DNA from: Variovorax paradoxus
GTDB lineage: Bacteria > Pseudomonadota > Gammaproteobacteria > Burkholderiales > Burkholderiaceae_C
Direction of reading: 5' to 3'
Assembly (NCBI RefSeq): GCF_030815855.1
Contig: NZ_JAUSXG010000001.1
Span: 5,881,001-5,945,000, forward strand
Length of the DNA stretch: 64,000 bases
The translations under genes were made by a program, and so were the position numbers. Shown here in pieces: positions 8,138 to 16,686 of this stretch (its first letter is position 1; the number at the start of each line of letters is the position of its first letter). Below the pieces are notes generated by a model. The model saw only the letters and a list, made by a program, of their open reading frames with translations. It was not told the origin of the DNA and did not search any database.

Positions 8138-9181
8138 TCAGCCTGGGAAATTCTCGGGGATCTTGGCCTTGCCGCGCGCTTCCGCCGCCGAAATGGCATT
8201 GCGGCGCACGAGGTCGGTCAGGTTCTGGTCCAGCGTCTGCATGCCCGCGCCCTGGCCGGTCTGGATGGCCGAATACATCTGCGCCACCTTGGCCTCGCGG
8301 ATCAGGTTGCGGATGGCCGGCGTGCCCAGCATGATCTCGTGCGCAGCGACGCGGCCCTGGCCGTCCTTGGTCTTGCACAGCGTCTGCGAAATGACGGCCT
8401 GCAGCGACTCGGACAGCATGGCGCGGATCATTTCCTTTTCCTCGCCCGGGAACACGTCGATGATCCGGTCGATGGTCTTGGCGGCCGACGAGGTGTGCAG
8501 CGTGCCGAACACCAGGTGGCCCGTTTCGGCCGCGGTCATCGCGAGGCGAATGGTTTCCAGGTCGCGCAGCTCGCCCACCAGAATCGCGTCCGGGTCTTCG
8601 CGCAGGGCGGAGCGCAGGGCATTCGAGAACGAGAGCGTCATCGGACCGACTTCGCGCTGGTTGATCAGGCACTTCTTCGATTCGTGCACGAACTCGATCG
8701 GGTCTTCCACCGTGAGGATGTGGCCGTACTCGTTTTCGTTCAGGTAGTTGACCATTGCGGCCAGCGTGGTCGACTTGCCCGAGCCGGTGGGCCCCGTCAC
8801 CAGCACCAGGCCGCGCGGCTTGAGCGCCAAATCCGCGAAAATCTTGGGCGCGTTGAGCTGCTCCAGCGTCAGGATCTTCGAAGGAATGGTCCGGAACACG
8901 GCGGCCGCGCCGCGTGCCTGGTTGAAGGCATTCACGCGGAAGCGCGCCAAGCCGTCGATTTCGAACGAGAAATCGACCTCCAGGAACTCTTCGTAGTGCT
9001 TGCGGTGCGTGTCGCTCATGATGTCGTACACCATGGCGTGCACCGACTTGTGGTCGAGCGCATCGACGTTGATGCGCCGCACGTCGCCATGGACGCGAAT
9101 CATCGGGGGCAGGCCGGCCGACAAATGCAGGTCGGAGGCTTTGTTCTTGACGCTGAATGCCAGCAGTTGGGTAATGTCCAC
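8138..9181 (-). CDS. pilT: Type IV pilus twitching motility ATPase PilT
   Basis: A 347-residue hexameric ATPase powering pilus retraction for twitching, DNA uptake and surface sensing. Visible motifs are Walker A GPTGSGKST (about 129-137), Walker B AILVGELRD, the His box VFGTLHTSSAAKTIDR, and the C-terminal GAGMQTLDQNL. The start is a GTG at 9181, giving the standard MDITQLLAFSVKNKASDLHL beginning and exactly the usual length; no ATG is available near it. It is divergent from yggS, the classic pilT-yggS arrangement in proteobacteria. Confidence 0.97.
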   Translation of the reverse strand: MDITQLLAFSVKNKASDLHLSAGLPPMIRVHGDVRRINVDALDHKSVHAMVYDIMSDTHRKHYEEFLEVDFSFEIDGLARFRVNAFNQARGAAAVFRTIPSKILTLEQLNAPKIFADLALKPRGLVLVTGPTGSGKSTTLAAMVNYLNENEYGHILTVEDPIEFVHESKKCLINQREVGPMTLSFSNALRSALREDPDAILVGELRDLETIRLAMTAAETGHLVFGTLHTSSAAKTIDRIIDVFPGEEKEMIRAMLSESLQAVISQTLCKTKDGQGRVAAHEIMLGTPAIRNLIREAKVAQMYSAIQTGQGAGMQTLDQNLTDLVRRNAISAAEARGKAKIPENFPG

Positions 9182-9232
9182 GGGGCTCCTCGGCTCGAGT
9201 TCGGTGACGTTTTGATACGATTTTGGACGATT

Positions 9233-9934
9233 ATGACGATGATTGGCGACGACCTCCAGCAAGTAAAGAACCGGATCGCAAAGGCTTGCGCCGCCGAGGG
9301 GCGGAACGCGGCCGAAGTCCGGTTGCTGGCGGTGTCCAAGACCTTCGGCCCGGAGGCCGTGCGCGAGGCCCATGGGGCGGGCCAGCGGGCCTTCGGCGAG
9401 AACTATGTCCAGGAGGGATTGGACAAGATCGAGGCGCTGTCGGATCTGCGCGCGGAGCTCGAGTGGCACTGCATCGGCCCTCTGCAAAGCAACAAGACGC
9501 GGCCCGTGGCCGAGCATTTCGATTGGGTCCACGGCATCGACCGGCTCAAGATTGCCGAGCGGCTTTCGGCGCAGCGGCCGTCGCATTTGCCGCCGCTGCA
9601 GGTGTGCCTGCAGATCAATGTGGACAGTGGCGCGAACAAATCCGGCGTGCCTCCGGAAGAGGCCTTGCCGCTTGCGCGCGCTGTGGCGGCGTTGCCACAT
9701 TTGCGGCTGCGCGGGCTCATGGCCATTCCCGAACCGGCGCCGGATTTCGCCGCGCAGCGCGAACTGTGCCTGCGCGCCCGCGCCGTTTACGACGCCATTC
9801 GCGACGCGGGCATCGAAATCGACACGCTCTCGCTCGGCATGAGCGCCGACCTCGAAGCGGCCGTCAGCGCGGGTAGCACGATGGTTCGCATCGGCACAGC
9901 CATCTTCGGCGGCCGGCCGCGAAAACCTGCCTGA
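9233..9934 (+). CDS. yggS: YggS-family pyridoxal phosphate homeostasis protein (PLPHP)
   Basis: A 233-residue single-domain alanine-racemase-like barrel that holds pyridoxal 5'-phosphate and buffers its level. The PLP lysine is in AVSKTFGPEAV (about residue 35). Further signatures are FGENYVQEG, WHCIGPLQSNK and the C-terminal LSLGMSADLEAAV with VRIGTAIFG. The chosen ATG at 9233 gives MTMIGDDLQQV; an ATG two codons later is equally possible. It is the last clearly housekeeping gene before the accessory island begins at about 9935. Confidence 0.95.
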   Translation: MTMIGDDLQQVKNRIAKACAAEGRNAAEVRLLAVSKTFGPEAVREAHGAGQRAFGENYVQEGLDKIEALSDLRAELEWHCIGPLQSNKTRPVAEHFDWVHGIDRLKIAERLSAQRPSHLPPLQVCLQINVDSGANKSGVPPEEALPLARAVAALPHLRLRGLMAIPEPAPDFAAQRELCLRARAVYDAIRDAGIEIDTLSLGMSADLEAAVSAGSTMVRIGTAIFGGRPRKPA

Positions 9935-10006
9935 CGACCCGTCCGGCGCTAGCGTTGCAGCATGTTCTTGACGCTTTGATCGCCGGTTTCACCGCATCGC
10001 CGTCCC

Positions 10007-12733
10007 TCATGGGCCGCCCAGCGCCGGCCCCTGCTGCTGGTTGGCTTGCGCTGCGGCCTGTGCCCGAATCTCGCTCATTATTTGCGCCCGCTGCTGGTCG
10101 GTTTGCTGGATGTGCTGATCGCTCTGCTGAACGCTGGGTGCGGGCTGGCTGATGTCCATCTGTGCTGGCACGGCAAAGAGCGAGCGGGAGGCGAAGGCCA
10201 CCGACTGGTCGCCAATATAAATACCCGACAGGTCTTTCTCCGTAATTCTCGACCGGTGGCAGGCGGCCGTGCCTTGGGCCAGGCGTTCTTCGGAGGTGCC
10301 CTTCGGGAGGAGGTCTTTGAGGGTGCTGTACAGCGCATTTTGCGGATGGCCCGGGTCGCTGAGATCGCGCAGCAACGGCCGGCTTGCATCAGCCACGGCA
10401 GTTGCGGATAGCTGCTCGCCGTGCGCGGCAGCCACCAGGTGTTGCCGGGTGTCGCGGCTGTGCTTGAGTTGCGTCGTCTCCCTCTGATCCCTCTCATCAC
10501 GCCGCTCCAGACTGTCGTGTCCGCGCTCTGCGGCCATGCGTGCCATCTGCTGGTGCATCTGGGCCAATTCGGCCCGCGCCGCAACTGCCTGGGCCTGCGC
10601 TGCGGCCACCTGGGCTTGCGCTGCGGCCACCTGGGCTTGCACCGCCGCAAGGGTTGCGGCATCGCCTTGAGGGTTCGAGTGCACCGGGGCCGCCACTGAG
10701 GCGTGGGTTGAAACTTGGTTTTTCGGCGAGTGCATCGCCTCGGCGTCAGCGGCCGGCCGAGCAGGGCTGACATGCGCCTGTGCCGCAGGCGCCACCGCAT
10801 GCTCTCCTCGGCTTGGGACCGGCGCCTGTTCCGGCACACGCTCCTGCGGGCGCTCCACCAAAGGCTGCAGCGTCCTTTGGGGGCTCGGCTCATTCCGGAA
10901 CCGCTCTCTGTCCTGCGCCAGCGCAATCTCCAGGTCGCGCATATGGGCCTGCTCCTGCGCCAGGTGCATCCGGTACAACGGGCTGCTCTTGTCCAAATTG
11001 GATACATCCAGTTTGCCCACGGGCCGCAACGAGCCCGGGGAAATCTGCTCGGGCTCGTCGCGGCGCCGGTGCGCTTCGGCAAAGCTCATGCCGCCGGGCG
11101 TGGGCACGATGCGCGATTCGTGCGTGGTGAACTGGGGGATGGGGTCCTGCTGCGCAGGAGCAGCCTGCGGCGCCTGCACCTCGCCCTGCTCGTTGACGGG
11201 CTTACCGGCGGCGTCGAAGTAGCGCTCGTGCCCGACGCGCCTGCCGTTCCGGTCAAGTTCATAGATGACGGTGCGTGGTTCGCCTTCCACCTCCTGCCCG
11301 CTGTTGAGGGTCACGGTCCGGTGGCCAGTTTCCGCATCGTGCACCACCCACGCGCGGCTGCCGTCCTCGCCCACGAAGTCGAAGCTTGCCGCGCCATTGG
11401 CGTGGGTCTGGATGCTGACGGTGGTGTAGGTACCGAGACCGCTTCCAGCTTCCACCACCACGGGTGCAAGAGCCTGGTCTTGCGGCGTTGCGCCCCCAGA
11501 GGCCGTCGAAGCAGCGGGGCGCATCTGGTAGTCGGCCACGCTTTGTGCCGCGCTCCCCTTCAGGATCATGCGCCCTGCGGTGTCCATGCCCGAGGCGAAG
11601 ATGCTCGATGTGCTGGCCTGGAACTGATCGTCCACTCGTTGGCCGGAGATGCGCGCCTCCATGATGGCGCCGGTCGTATCGTCGCGCCAGGTGGTGACCT
11701 GCACGGCGGGTTGCCGGGTTTCCGCCGTGCTGCCCGCGCCGGCGACCGTGGCGGCTCCGGTGTTCTCGTAATACGTGCCGTCGACGGCGTAGCCCGCGGG
11801 GCTCAGGCCGTGCATGACGTTCCACTGGCCCAGTCCGATGCCTTGCTGAAGCACCTGGGCGGTTTCGGCGGGCGTGAGGTTCGCCCGCCAGCCCAATGCC
11901 TTGACGACCCGCGAGGGGCTGTCGACGTAATTGGCCGCGGCGCCCGCGACGGCGTCGACTGCCGGTTCCGTGAAGGCCTCGGCGCCCTTGCCGACGAGCT
12001 TGTCCGCTATCCAGGCGGCGCCTTCGCCGAGAAAGCGGCCGCCCAATTTGCCGGTCAGCGACTCGGCCGTGGCCATCGCGCCCTGGGTGCCGATATCGGC
12101 CAGCCCGCCCGCCAGCAGGGCGTTGCCGGTGTTCACTGCGGCGACGACGCCGCCCGGCTTCCATTTCAATCCCCATGCGGGATCTCCGTTGGCCGGTCGA
12201 GGCGTGCGGACATCGAGTACGCCGGTGTCGGCGCTGCCGTCGGGGGTCCAGTGGCCCGTCCAGGCGTTCAGGGTGACGGTGCTGCCAATGCTGACTGAGA
12301 CGGAACCGTTTCGCAGTTCATAGGAGGCTGCGGAGAAGGCGAGGCCGACTGCACCTTCGGCTGCGAAGCTGACGGTGGCGTTGGGGTAGGGACTTTCGTC
12401 GGTCGCGGTCAGCCGATGAACCAGGGCCACAGTTTGAGTTACAGGAACAGCAACCTCGCTGAGCCCGCCCGTTGGCGACCTCGGACTGTCATAAAAAATT
12501 CCGAGCTCCTTGCCATCCTCCGGGGCCTGGCCCGGTTGCACTAGCATCTGCGGCTTCGGCGTGCCGCCGATTACCAGTTCGTTGGTCGCGGGGTTGAAAA
12601 AGGCTTGGTAGCTGATCCGAGCGTTCTGTACATCCAGTCGATCGGCGCGCACTGCGACAAATCCAACGGGAGGGGCTGTCAGCCCGTCAACACGGGTCAG
12701 ACGAAGTAATTTGGCCGTAGATAGTTCTTGCAT
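10007..12733 (-). CDS. Putative type IV secretion effector: degenerate class 3 lipase-like N-terminus, coiled coil, XVIPCD-like C-terminus
   Basis: This 908-residue protein begins at an ATG preceded by a strong GGGAGGA site. From about residue 787 the sequence LSDPGHPQNALYSTL, then SEERLAQG, SLFAVPAQ and a glutamine-rich tail follows the layout of XVIPCD, the C-terminal signal recognised by VirD4 in Xanthomonas-type bacteria-killing secretion systems. Residues 39-160 follow a class 3 lipase pattern (YQAFFNPATNELVIGGT, then SPYPNATVSFAAEGAVG), but AAEGAVG stands where the nucleophile motif GHSLGG would be. Residues 690-740 are an AQVAAAQ-type coiled coil, and there is no N-terminal signal peptide. 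Toxicity is inferred. It lies 27 bp downstream of a membrane-protein gene that may be its immunity partner. A non-secreted protein remains possible. Confidence 0.6.
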   Translation of the reverse strand: MQELSTAKLLRLTRVDGLTAPPVGFVAVRADRLDVQNARISYQAFFNPATNELVIGGTPKPQMLVQPGQAPEDGKELGIFYDSPRSPTGGLSEVAVPVTQTVALVHRLTATDESPYPNATVSFAAEGAVGLAFSAASYELRNGSVSVSIGSTVTLNAWTGHWTPDGSADTGVLDVRTPRPANGDPAWGLKWKPGGVVAAVNTGNALLAGGLADIGTQGAMATAESLTGKLGGRFLGEGAAWIADKLVGKGAEAFTEPAVDAVAGAAANYVDSPSRVVKALGWRANLTPAETAQVLQQGIGLGQWNVMHGLSPAGYAVDGTYYENTGAATVAGAGSTAETRQPAVQVTTWRDDTTGAIMEARISGQRVDDQFQASTSSIFASGMDTAGRMILKGSAAQSVADYQMRPAASTASGGATPQDQALAPVVVEAGSGLGTYTTVSIQTHANGAASFDFVGEDGSRAWVVHDAETGHRTVTLNSGQEVEGEPRTVIYELDRNGRRVGHERYFDAAGKPVNEQGEVQAPQAAPAQQDPIPQFTTHESRIVPTPGGMSFAEAHRRRDEPEQISPGSLRPVGKLDVSNLDKSSPLYRMHLAQEQAHMRDLEIALAQDRERFRNEPSPQRTLQPLVERPQERVPEQAPVPSRGEHAVAPAAQAHVSPARPAADAEAMHSPKNQVSTHASVAAPVHSNPQGDAATLAAVQAQVAAAQAQVAAAQAQAVAARAELAQMHQQMARMAAERGHDSLERRDERDQRETTQLKHSRDTRQHLVAAAHGEQLSATAVADASRPLLRDLSDPGHPQNALYSTLKDLLPKGTSEERLAQGTAACHRSRITEKDLSGIYIGDQSVAFASRSLFAVPAQMDISQPAPSVQQSDQHIQQTDQQRAQIMSEIRAQAAAQANQQQGPALGGP
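10588..10640. repeat. 21-bp tandem repeat, about 2.5 copies, inside the effector gene
   Basis: Period-21 identity with one mismatch across 10588-10640 (unit GCGCTGCGGCCACCTGGGCT plus T). It encodes the heptad AQVAAAQ in the coiled-coil stretch on the minus strand, so copy number would change helix length by whole heptads without a frameshift. Confidence 0.8.
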
Positions 12734-12760
12734 TAGGTCCTCCCTGAGAGTTGGTTTAAA

Positions 12761-13303
12761 TCACGCAGTGCTGGATTTCTTTTCTCTGATCCATAGCAAA
12801 GCCCCAACAACAATCATCAGCGGACCGCTCAAGATCATTTTTGCGATAGGCACGTCCGTCACCGCCGTAATCTGGCCGCGCGTCATCGAAGTAATTTTGC
12901 TTATAGAGGAAGAGAGTCCCGAGGTGGTTGTAAATTTTAATTCTGTCTGCATGTAACCTTTGTACGCCGCCAAAATACTCAAGGATACGAGGGCTGATAT
13001 TAAAAAAAGCCCACCCGTTGCCAATATATATTTGGCGAAGCTTGCTCGAAAGTACCAGCCAAGTAAGAGTGGAATAAAAACAAATGTCGTTGCAATTGCA
13101 AAAACTTTGAAAGGAAATAATTCCACGAGTATCGCGTTCTCGGCTATGGTTGGCGTGGTCTGAAGTAGCCTGAGCGTTATTTGTTGTGCAATTAAAAGAT
13201 CAAGCTTGAATGCAATGAATCCTGTGGCAATTGAGATTGCGCCAATCAGGAAAAAGAACAAAATTTTCGGATGAGAAACGGACTTCGGTTTAATTGCTTT
13301 CAT
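12761..13303 (-). CDS. Small integral membrane protein, candidate immunity protein (unknown family)
   Basis: About 180 residues with four strongly hydrophobic segments: near 15-33 (ILFFFLIGAISIATGFIAF), 65-85, 93-113, and the C-terminal AKMILSGPLMIVVGALLWIR before a charged end. I do not recognise a family. Base composition is clearly AT-richer than everything around it, pointing to recent transfer. The ATG at 13303 is chosen because the upstream codons look non-coding; ATG 13336 is an alternative and neither has a good ribosome-binding site. It ends 27 bp before the putative effector gene on the same strand. In effector loci, a small membrane or periplasmic protein placed just upstream is commonly the immunity factor; here that role is inference only. 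Confidence 0.6.
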   Translation of the reverse strand: MKAIKPKSVSHPKILFFFLIGAISIATGFIAFKLDLLIAQQITLRLLQTTPTIAENAILVELFPFKVFAIATTFVFIPLLLGWYFRASFAKYILATGGLFLISALVSLSILAAYKGYMQTELKFTTTSGLSSSISKITSMTRGQITAVTDVPIAKMILSGPLMIVVGALLWIREKKSSTA

Positions 13304-13442
13304 ATTGGTATTGGGTTTTAAGATGTGACGATCCATATGCGTGAGGGCTGCCGGAAGGCACTGAAATTCCACAGGCGGTCCCGTATCTGCTTGTGCGTTT
13401 CAGACCCAGCAACTGGGCCGTGGTCAAAGTTCTCGTGCTTAC

Positions 13443-14411
13443 TTACTCTTCCTTGGTGGCCCGCTGCAAAGCCGCAGCATCGATTCGATAGAAATGAACC
13501 CGGTTGACTACCGCCGCTGCCAGCGTGGCGCTCGGCTTGTGCACGGCAAGGCGCGATACGTCGCGTGGCGAGCGCACCGTTGCCACGATGCGGCATTGCG
13601 TCGTGTCCCAAAAATGAAAGTCCGAAGCTACGCCGACCATGACGTCCGAGTTAGGAATGGCAGTCAAGTCGCCCGAGTTACCACGGGGCGCATCGGGTGG
13701 AGGGTGAAGAAGGTCGACAGGGGTGCGCTGTGCGCGAACCCAGTCCAGTTGAGGCGGGTTTTCGATCTCGCCCAGCGCTGCGAAATCCTTGCTCGCATCC
13801 CATACCCGAATGGGCGACATGCCGAAGGACACGAGCTTGCTGCCGTCCGCGCTGTAGGCCACGCCGTTCAGGGGCGTGGCGCTGAACAGGACTTTCTTGA
13901 TCGCCTTGCGCTCAAGATCGACCACCACGATCGGAGTGGCGCCGCTGTTCAAGGGGAAGCCGAATTCGGGAGCCTTTCTCATCAGCGGGCCGCCATCCAA
14001 CGCAATCTCATCTCTTGCTGAATTACAAGCCATCTTTTCAAAGCTGCGATTGAAGTTTGGCTTGTCCGAGAACGGGAACCTGAGGCCGTTCTCATCAAGG
14101 ATTTCACCGGTAACTGGCTCATAGATCACCACCGCTGTATTGCGAAGTAGCGCCAATTTCAGAGGGTTGGAGTTAAGCCAGCACATGCCTTTGTGCGCCC
14201 CCCCGTACAACGACGATCCGGGCCCCTTGATCTGCGCAACTTCCCGATGCTTTTCTACATCCCACACACGCGCGAGGACATACCGATCCGTGTCCTTCTG
14301 CGCAGGCAGTTCCGCGGGATCCTCATAGTTTTTTGGAAACTTCGGCTCACCGTTCTTGGTGTCCAGGAAGTCCTGGACGACCTGGTGCGTGTCATTTGTG
14401 CAGAGCGCTCA
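13443..14411 (-). pseudogene. WD/beta-propeller-like protein, 5'-truncated and probably frameshifted
   Basis: The open frame encodes repeated short strands of propeller type (VVVDLERKAIKKVLFSATPL, VAYSADGSKLVSFGMSPIRV, then FHFWDTTQCRIVATV), similar to WD40-like proteins. It is open to a stop at 14409-14411 without an ATG; the first usable codon is a GTG at 14267, in the middle of protein-like sequence (NGEPKFPKNYEDPAELPAQ lies upstream of it). In another minus-strand frame, 14392 to about 14523 reads YRYPAIDRLIHIYKLHRGAL and stops at 14392, as if a frameshift near 14395 split the gene. A propeller protein beside an effector could once have been an immunity protein. A short functional product from GTG 14267 (275 aa) cannot be excluded. 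Confidence 0.55.
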
Positions 14412-14528
14412 GCGCGCCGCGATGCAACTTGTAGATATGAATGAGCCGGTCGATGGCGGGGTATCGGTAGGTGCCTTCCCTTAACGGTGATGGAAGAATC
14501 CCGTAGGCTTTGGCAACCCCTCGCCATC

Positions 14529-14590
14529 AGATCGCTTGTTCGCGATCTAAATCCGTGACATGAAAACCCCGTTGCAATCACACCGCAACG
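14529..14590. repeat. Two short inverted repeats at the VirD4 truncation junction
   Basis: AGATCGC-TTGTTC-GCGATCT (14529-14548) and CGTTGC, 9-base loop, GCAACG (14570-14575 and 14585-14590). The second covers the premature stop of the VirD4 remnant. They lie where the VirD4 homology and the WD-like gene have been joined, and could be traces of a mobile element or recombination site. No transposase is recognisable. Confidence 0.4.
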
Positions 14591-15948
14591 AAGGTGCACC
14601 GTCTTATTTCATCCACCCTGTTCGAGAGCATGCCGTCCTTGCTCCGTCGCGTGGCCCACACATCCACCCGCCCCATGGCGGTGAACTCGTCCATCAGCAT
14701 GAGCATCTGGTACTTCAAATCGGGCTCTTCACCCAGCTGCTTGCCAAGGTTGTTGCCAATCACGCTGCTGAAGAAGATGTTCAGCAGCCTGCCGCTTTCA
14801 TCGAGCTTGTTGGTCGGAATGTCGACGTACAGCGTGGTCGGGCGTTTGCGGATGGCGGTGATGTCGAAGTCGGTGGCGTTGGTGGCAGCGGCCAGCACCG
14901 GACTGAGGAACTGCTGCAGCGGCGCCTGCATGGTGGCGATCACCGAGGAGAAGGTTTGCTCGGCCAGCCCGGCAAGGTTGCCAAAGACGGTGCGCGTTTG
15001 CACGCTGACGAAACTGGACTGTTGCGGGTTGTCCAATATCCCCTTGAGCATCGCCAAAGTGCCCTTGCCGTCCGTGCCGCTGGACAGGCGCAGGATGCGC
15101 TCGAGACTGGGAAAGTTCTCGCTGGTGTTGGGGTCCTGGGCGTGCCCGACGATCCGACTCCAGTGGTCCCATGCCTCGAACATGTAGGAGGCGAAGGCGG
15201 TGAAGGCGGCGCGGCTCTGGCTCGTCCAAAAAGGGTCTTTGCCGGGCTCGTCCGGGTAAAGAATGGCGGCGATGGTCTGGATTTCGCCGATGCGCTTGCC
15301 CGCATCCATGCCCACCAGCAGCGTGAAGGCGTTGAAGCGATGGGTCTTTCCCTGGTCCTCGTAGGGGGCCCACACATAGATGGTGTGGCCCTGTGCCCCG
15401 CGCCAGCCGCTGGTGGCCTTGCGCAGTTCGCCCTTGAGGTCGAGCACGACCATCGAGTGCAAATACGACAACAGCACCGGGATGGCGATGCTGGTGGTCT
15501 TGCCTGACCGGGTCGGACTGACGGTGATCACGTGCTGGGCGCCGCCCAGCCACAGGTACCGGCCTTTGTACTTGCCGATGAGGATGCTTTGCGGGGTCTG
15601 CTTGAGCAGGCCGGCTTTCTTGAGATCGGAGAGTTCGGCGAAGCTGGCGTCGCCGTGCAGGGATTCGGCCTCGGCTCGAAAGAGCGGAATGAGCAAGGCG
15701 GCCCAGCCCAGCAGTGGTACGCCGAAGCCTATGGCGCCGCTGAGCTTGATCTTGGGAACGTAGGGTGCGTACTGCGGCAGGTCTGCCGCCTGAATGTATT
15801 GCCACCACGTGTTCCAGGCCGGCGGTGTATTTGGCAGATCGAGGATGAGCAGAACAAGGTAATTGGAGAGAAACCAGCCACCTGCCAAGACCCCCGGAAG
15901 TATCAACAACGCGATAAGTACCTTGCTTTTGCTCATATCCTGCGCCAT
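14578..15948 (-). pseudogene. virD4: Type IV secretion coupling protein VirD4, C-terminally truncated
   Basis: The 456-residue product has two N-terminal membrane segments (about 9-37 and 70-90), Walker A SPTRSGKTTS (144-153), and a Walker B-like LMLMDEFTAMG (416-426), all typical of VirD4/TraG coupling ATPases that bring substrates to the secretion channel. Shortly after the Walker B region (about 14660) the sequence loses family character and ends in RCTFVAV-stop, roughly 100 residues short of usual coupling proteins, so the C-terminal part of the ATPase core is missing. No virB genes are in the window. ATG 15948 or 15936 could be the start. It is upstream of the putative XVIPCD effector on the same strand. 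I call it a remnant, probably inactive. Confidence 0.8.
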
Positions 15949-16124
15949 CTCCCTATTAATAAGGAAATGCTTATACAAGGCGGGGCAGCCTCGGCAGGTT
16001 GTGCGATAGGCGACGGACGACAAGACGGCGGCGCTGTTGCCAACTTCTTCATGGAAAACACGACTGACTGAGTGGCCGCCGCTTTGTGGCGCTGCCGCTA
16101 CCCTTTGTTCGCGGTTTTCGCGCG

Positions 16125-16598
16125 CTAGATGCTCAGCGGCAGCCGTGCGCTGCTCTTCACTTCTTCCATGACCGCGTAGGTGCGCGTTTCGCGCACGCCG
16201 GGTAGTTGCCACAGCACCGTGCCCGCGAACTCGCGGTACGCCGCCATGTCGGCCATGCGGGTCTTGAGCAGGTAGTCGAAGCCGCCCGCGACCATGTGGC
16301 ATTCCATGATTTCGTCGCGCACCTGCACGGCTGCCTTGAACTGGTCGAACACGTTGGCGGTGGTGCGGTCGAGCAGGATTTCCACGAACACCGTGAGGCC
16401 GCGCCCGAGCTTGTGCGGGTCGAGCCGCGCCTCGTAGCCCTGGATGAATCCGTCGCGCGTGAGCCGCTGCACCCGCGCCAGCACCGCGGTGGGCGAGAGC
16501 GCCACCGCCTCGGCCAACTTGAGGTTGGTGATGCGTCCGTCTTCCTGAAGAATCTTCAGCAGCCGGAGATCGATGCGGTCCAGGTCCAGGTCGGGCAT
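16125..16598 (-). CDS. Lrp/AsnC-family transcriptional regulator (probable regulator of putA)
   Basis: A 157-residue Lrp-type regulator. An N-terminal helix-turn-helix (LDRIDLRLLKILQEDGRITN, then LKLAEAVALSPTAVLARVQRL) is followed by the RAM ligand-binding domain (ECHMVAGGFDYLLKTRMADM). It is divergent from putA with an 88-bp gap. In many alpha- and betaproteobacteria a gene of this kind beside putA encodes the proline-responsive activator PutR, and the PutA here lacks its own DNA-binding domain, which fits. The ligand is inferred to be proline from context. Confidence 0.92.
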   Translation of the reverse strand: MPDLDLDRIDLRLLKILQEDGRITNLKLAEAVALSPTAVLARVQRLTRDGFIQGYEARLDPHKLGRGLTVFVEILLDRTTANVFDQFKAAVQVRDEIMECHMVAGGFDYLLKTRMADMAAYREFAGTVLWQLPGVRETRTYAVMEEVKSSARLPLSI

Positions 16599-16613
16599 TG
16601 GTGAATTATCCGG

Positions 16614-16680
16614 TTTGCTTCTTGTTTTTTGGCAAAAGATTCAGCCTATATCCAAAGACCATAGGAGATAGAACCAAGGA
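16614..16680 (+). promoter_or_regulatory. Putative putA control region
   Basis: The AT-rich gap between the Lrp-type gene and putA has an inverted pair TTTGC (16614-16618) and GCAAA (16632-16636) that could bind the regulator, a weak TTGTTT / TATATC pair with a 19-base spacer (16622-16627 and 16647-16652), and AAGGAA as ribosome-binding site just before the ATG at 16687. The promoter elements are poor matches, so this is tentative. Confidence 0.35.
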
Positions 16681-16686
16681 ACTGCC

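Noticed and set aside
10588..10640. Possible CRISPR-like repeat
   Set aside because: The copies are directly adjacent without spacers, and code for a coiled coil.
10715..12298. Plus-strand frame of 527 codons inside the effector gene
   Set aside because: Antisense shadow; product is low-complexity histidine/arginine/glycine.
14255..14599. 114-codon minus-strand frame at the junction of WD-like and VirD4 genes
   Set aside because: Arginine/serine-rich with no domain, and it overlaps the more protein-like frames described for the pseudogene.
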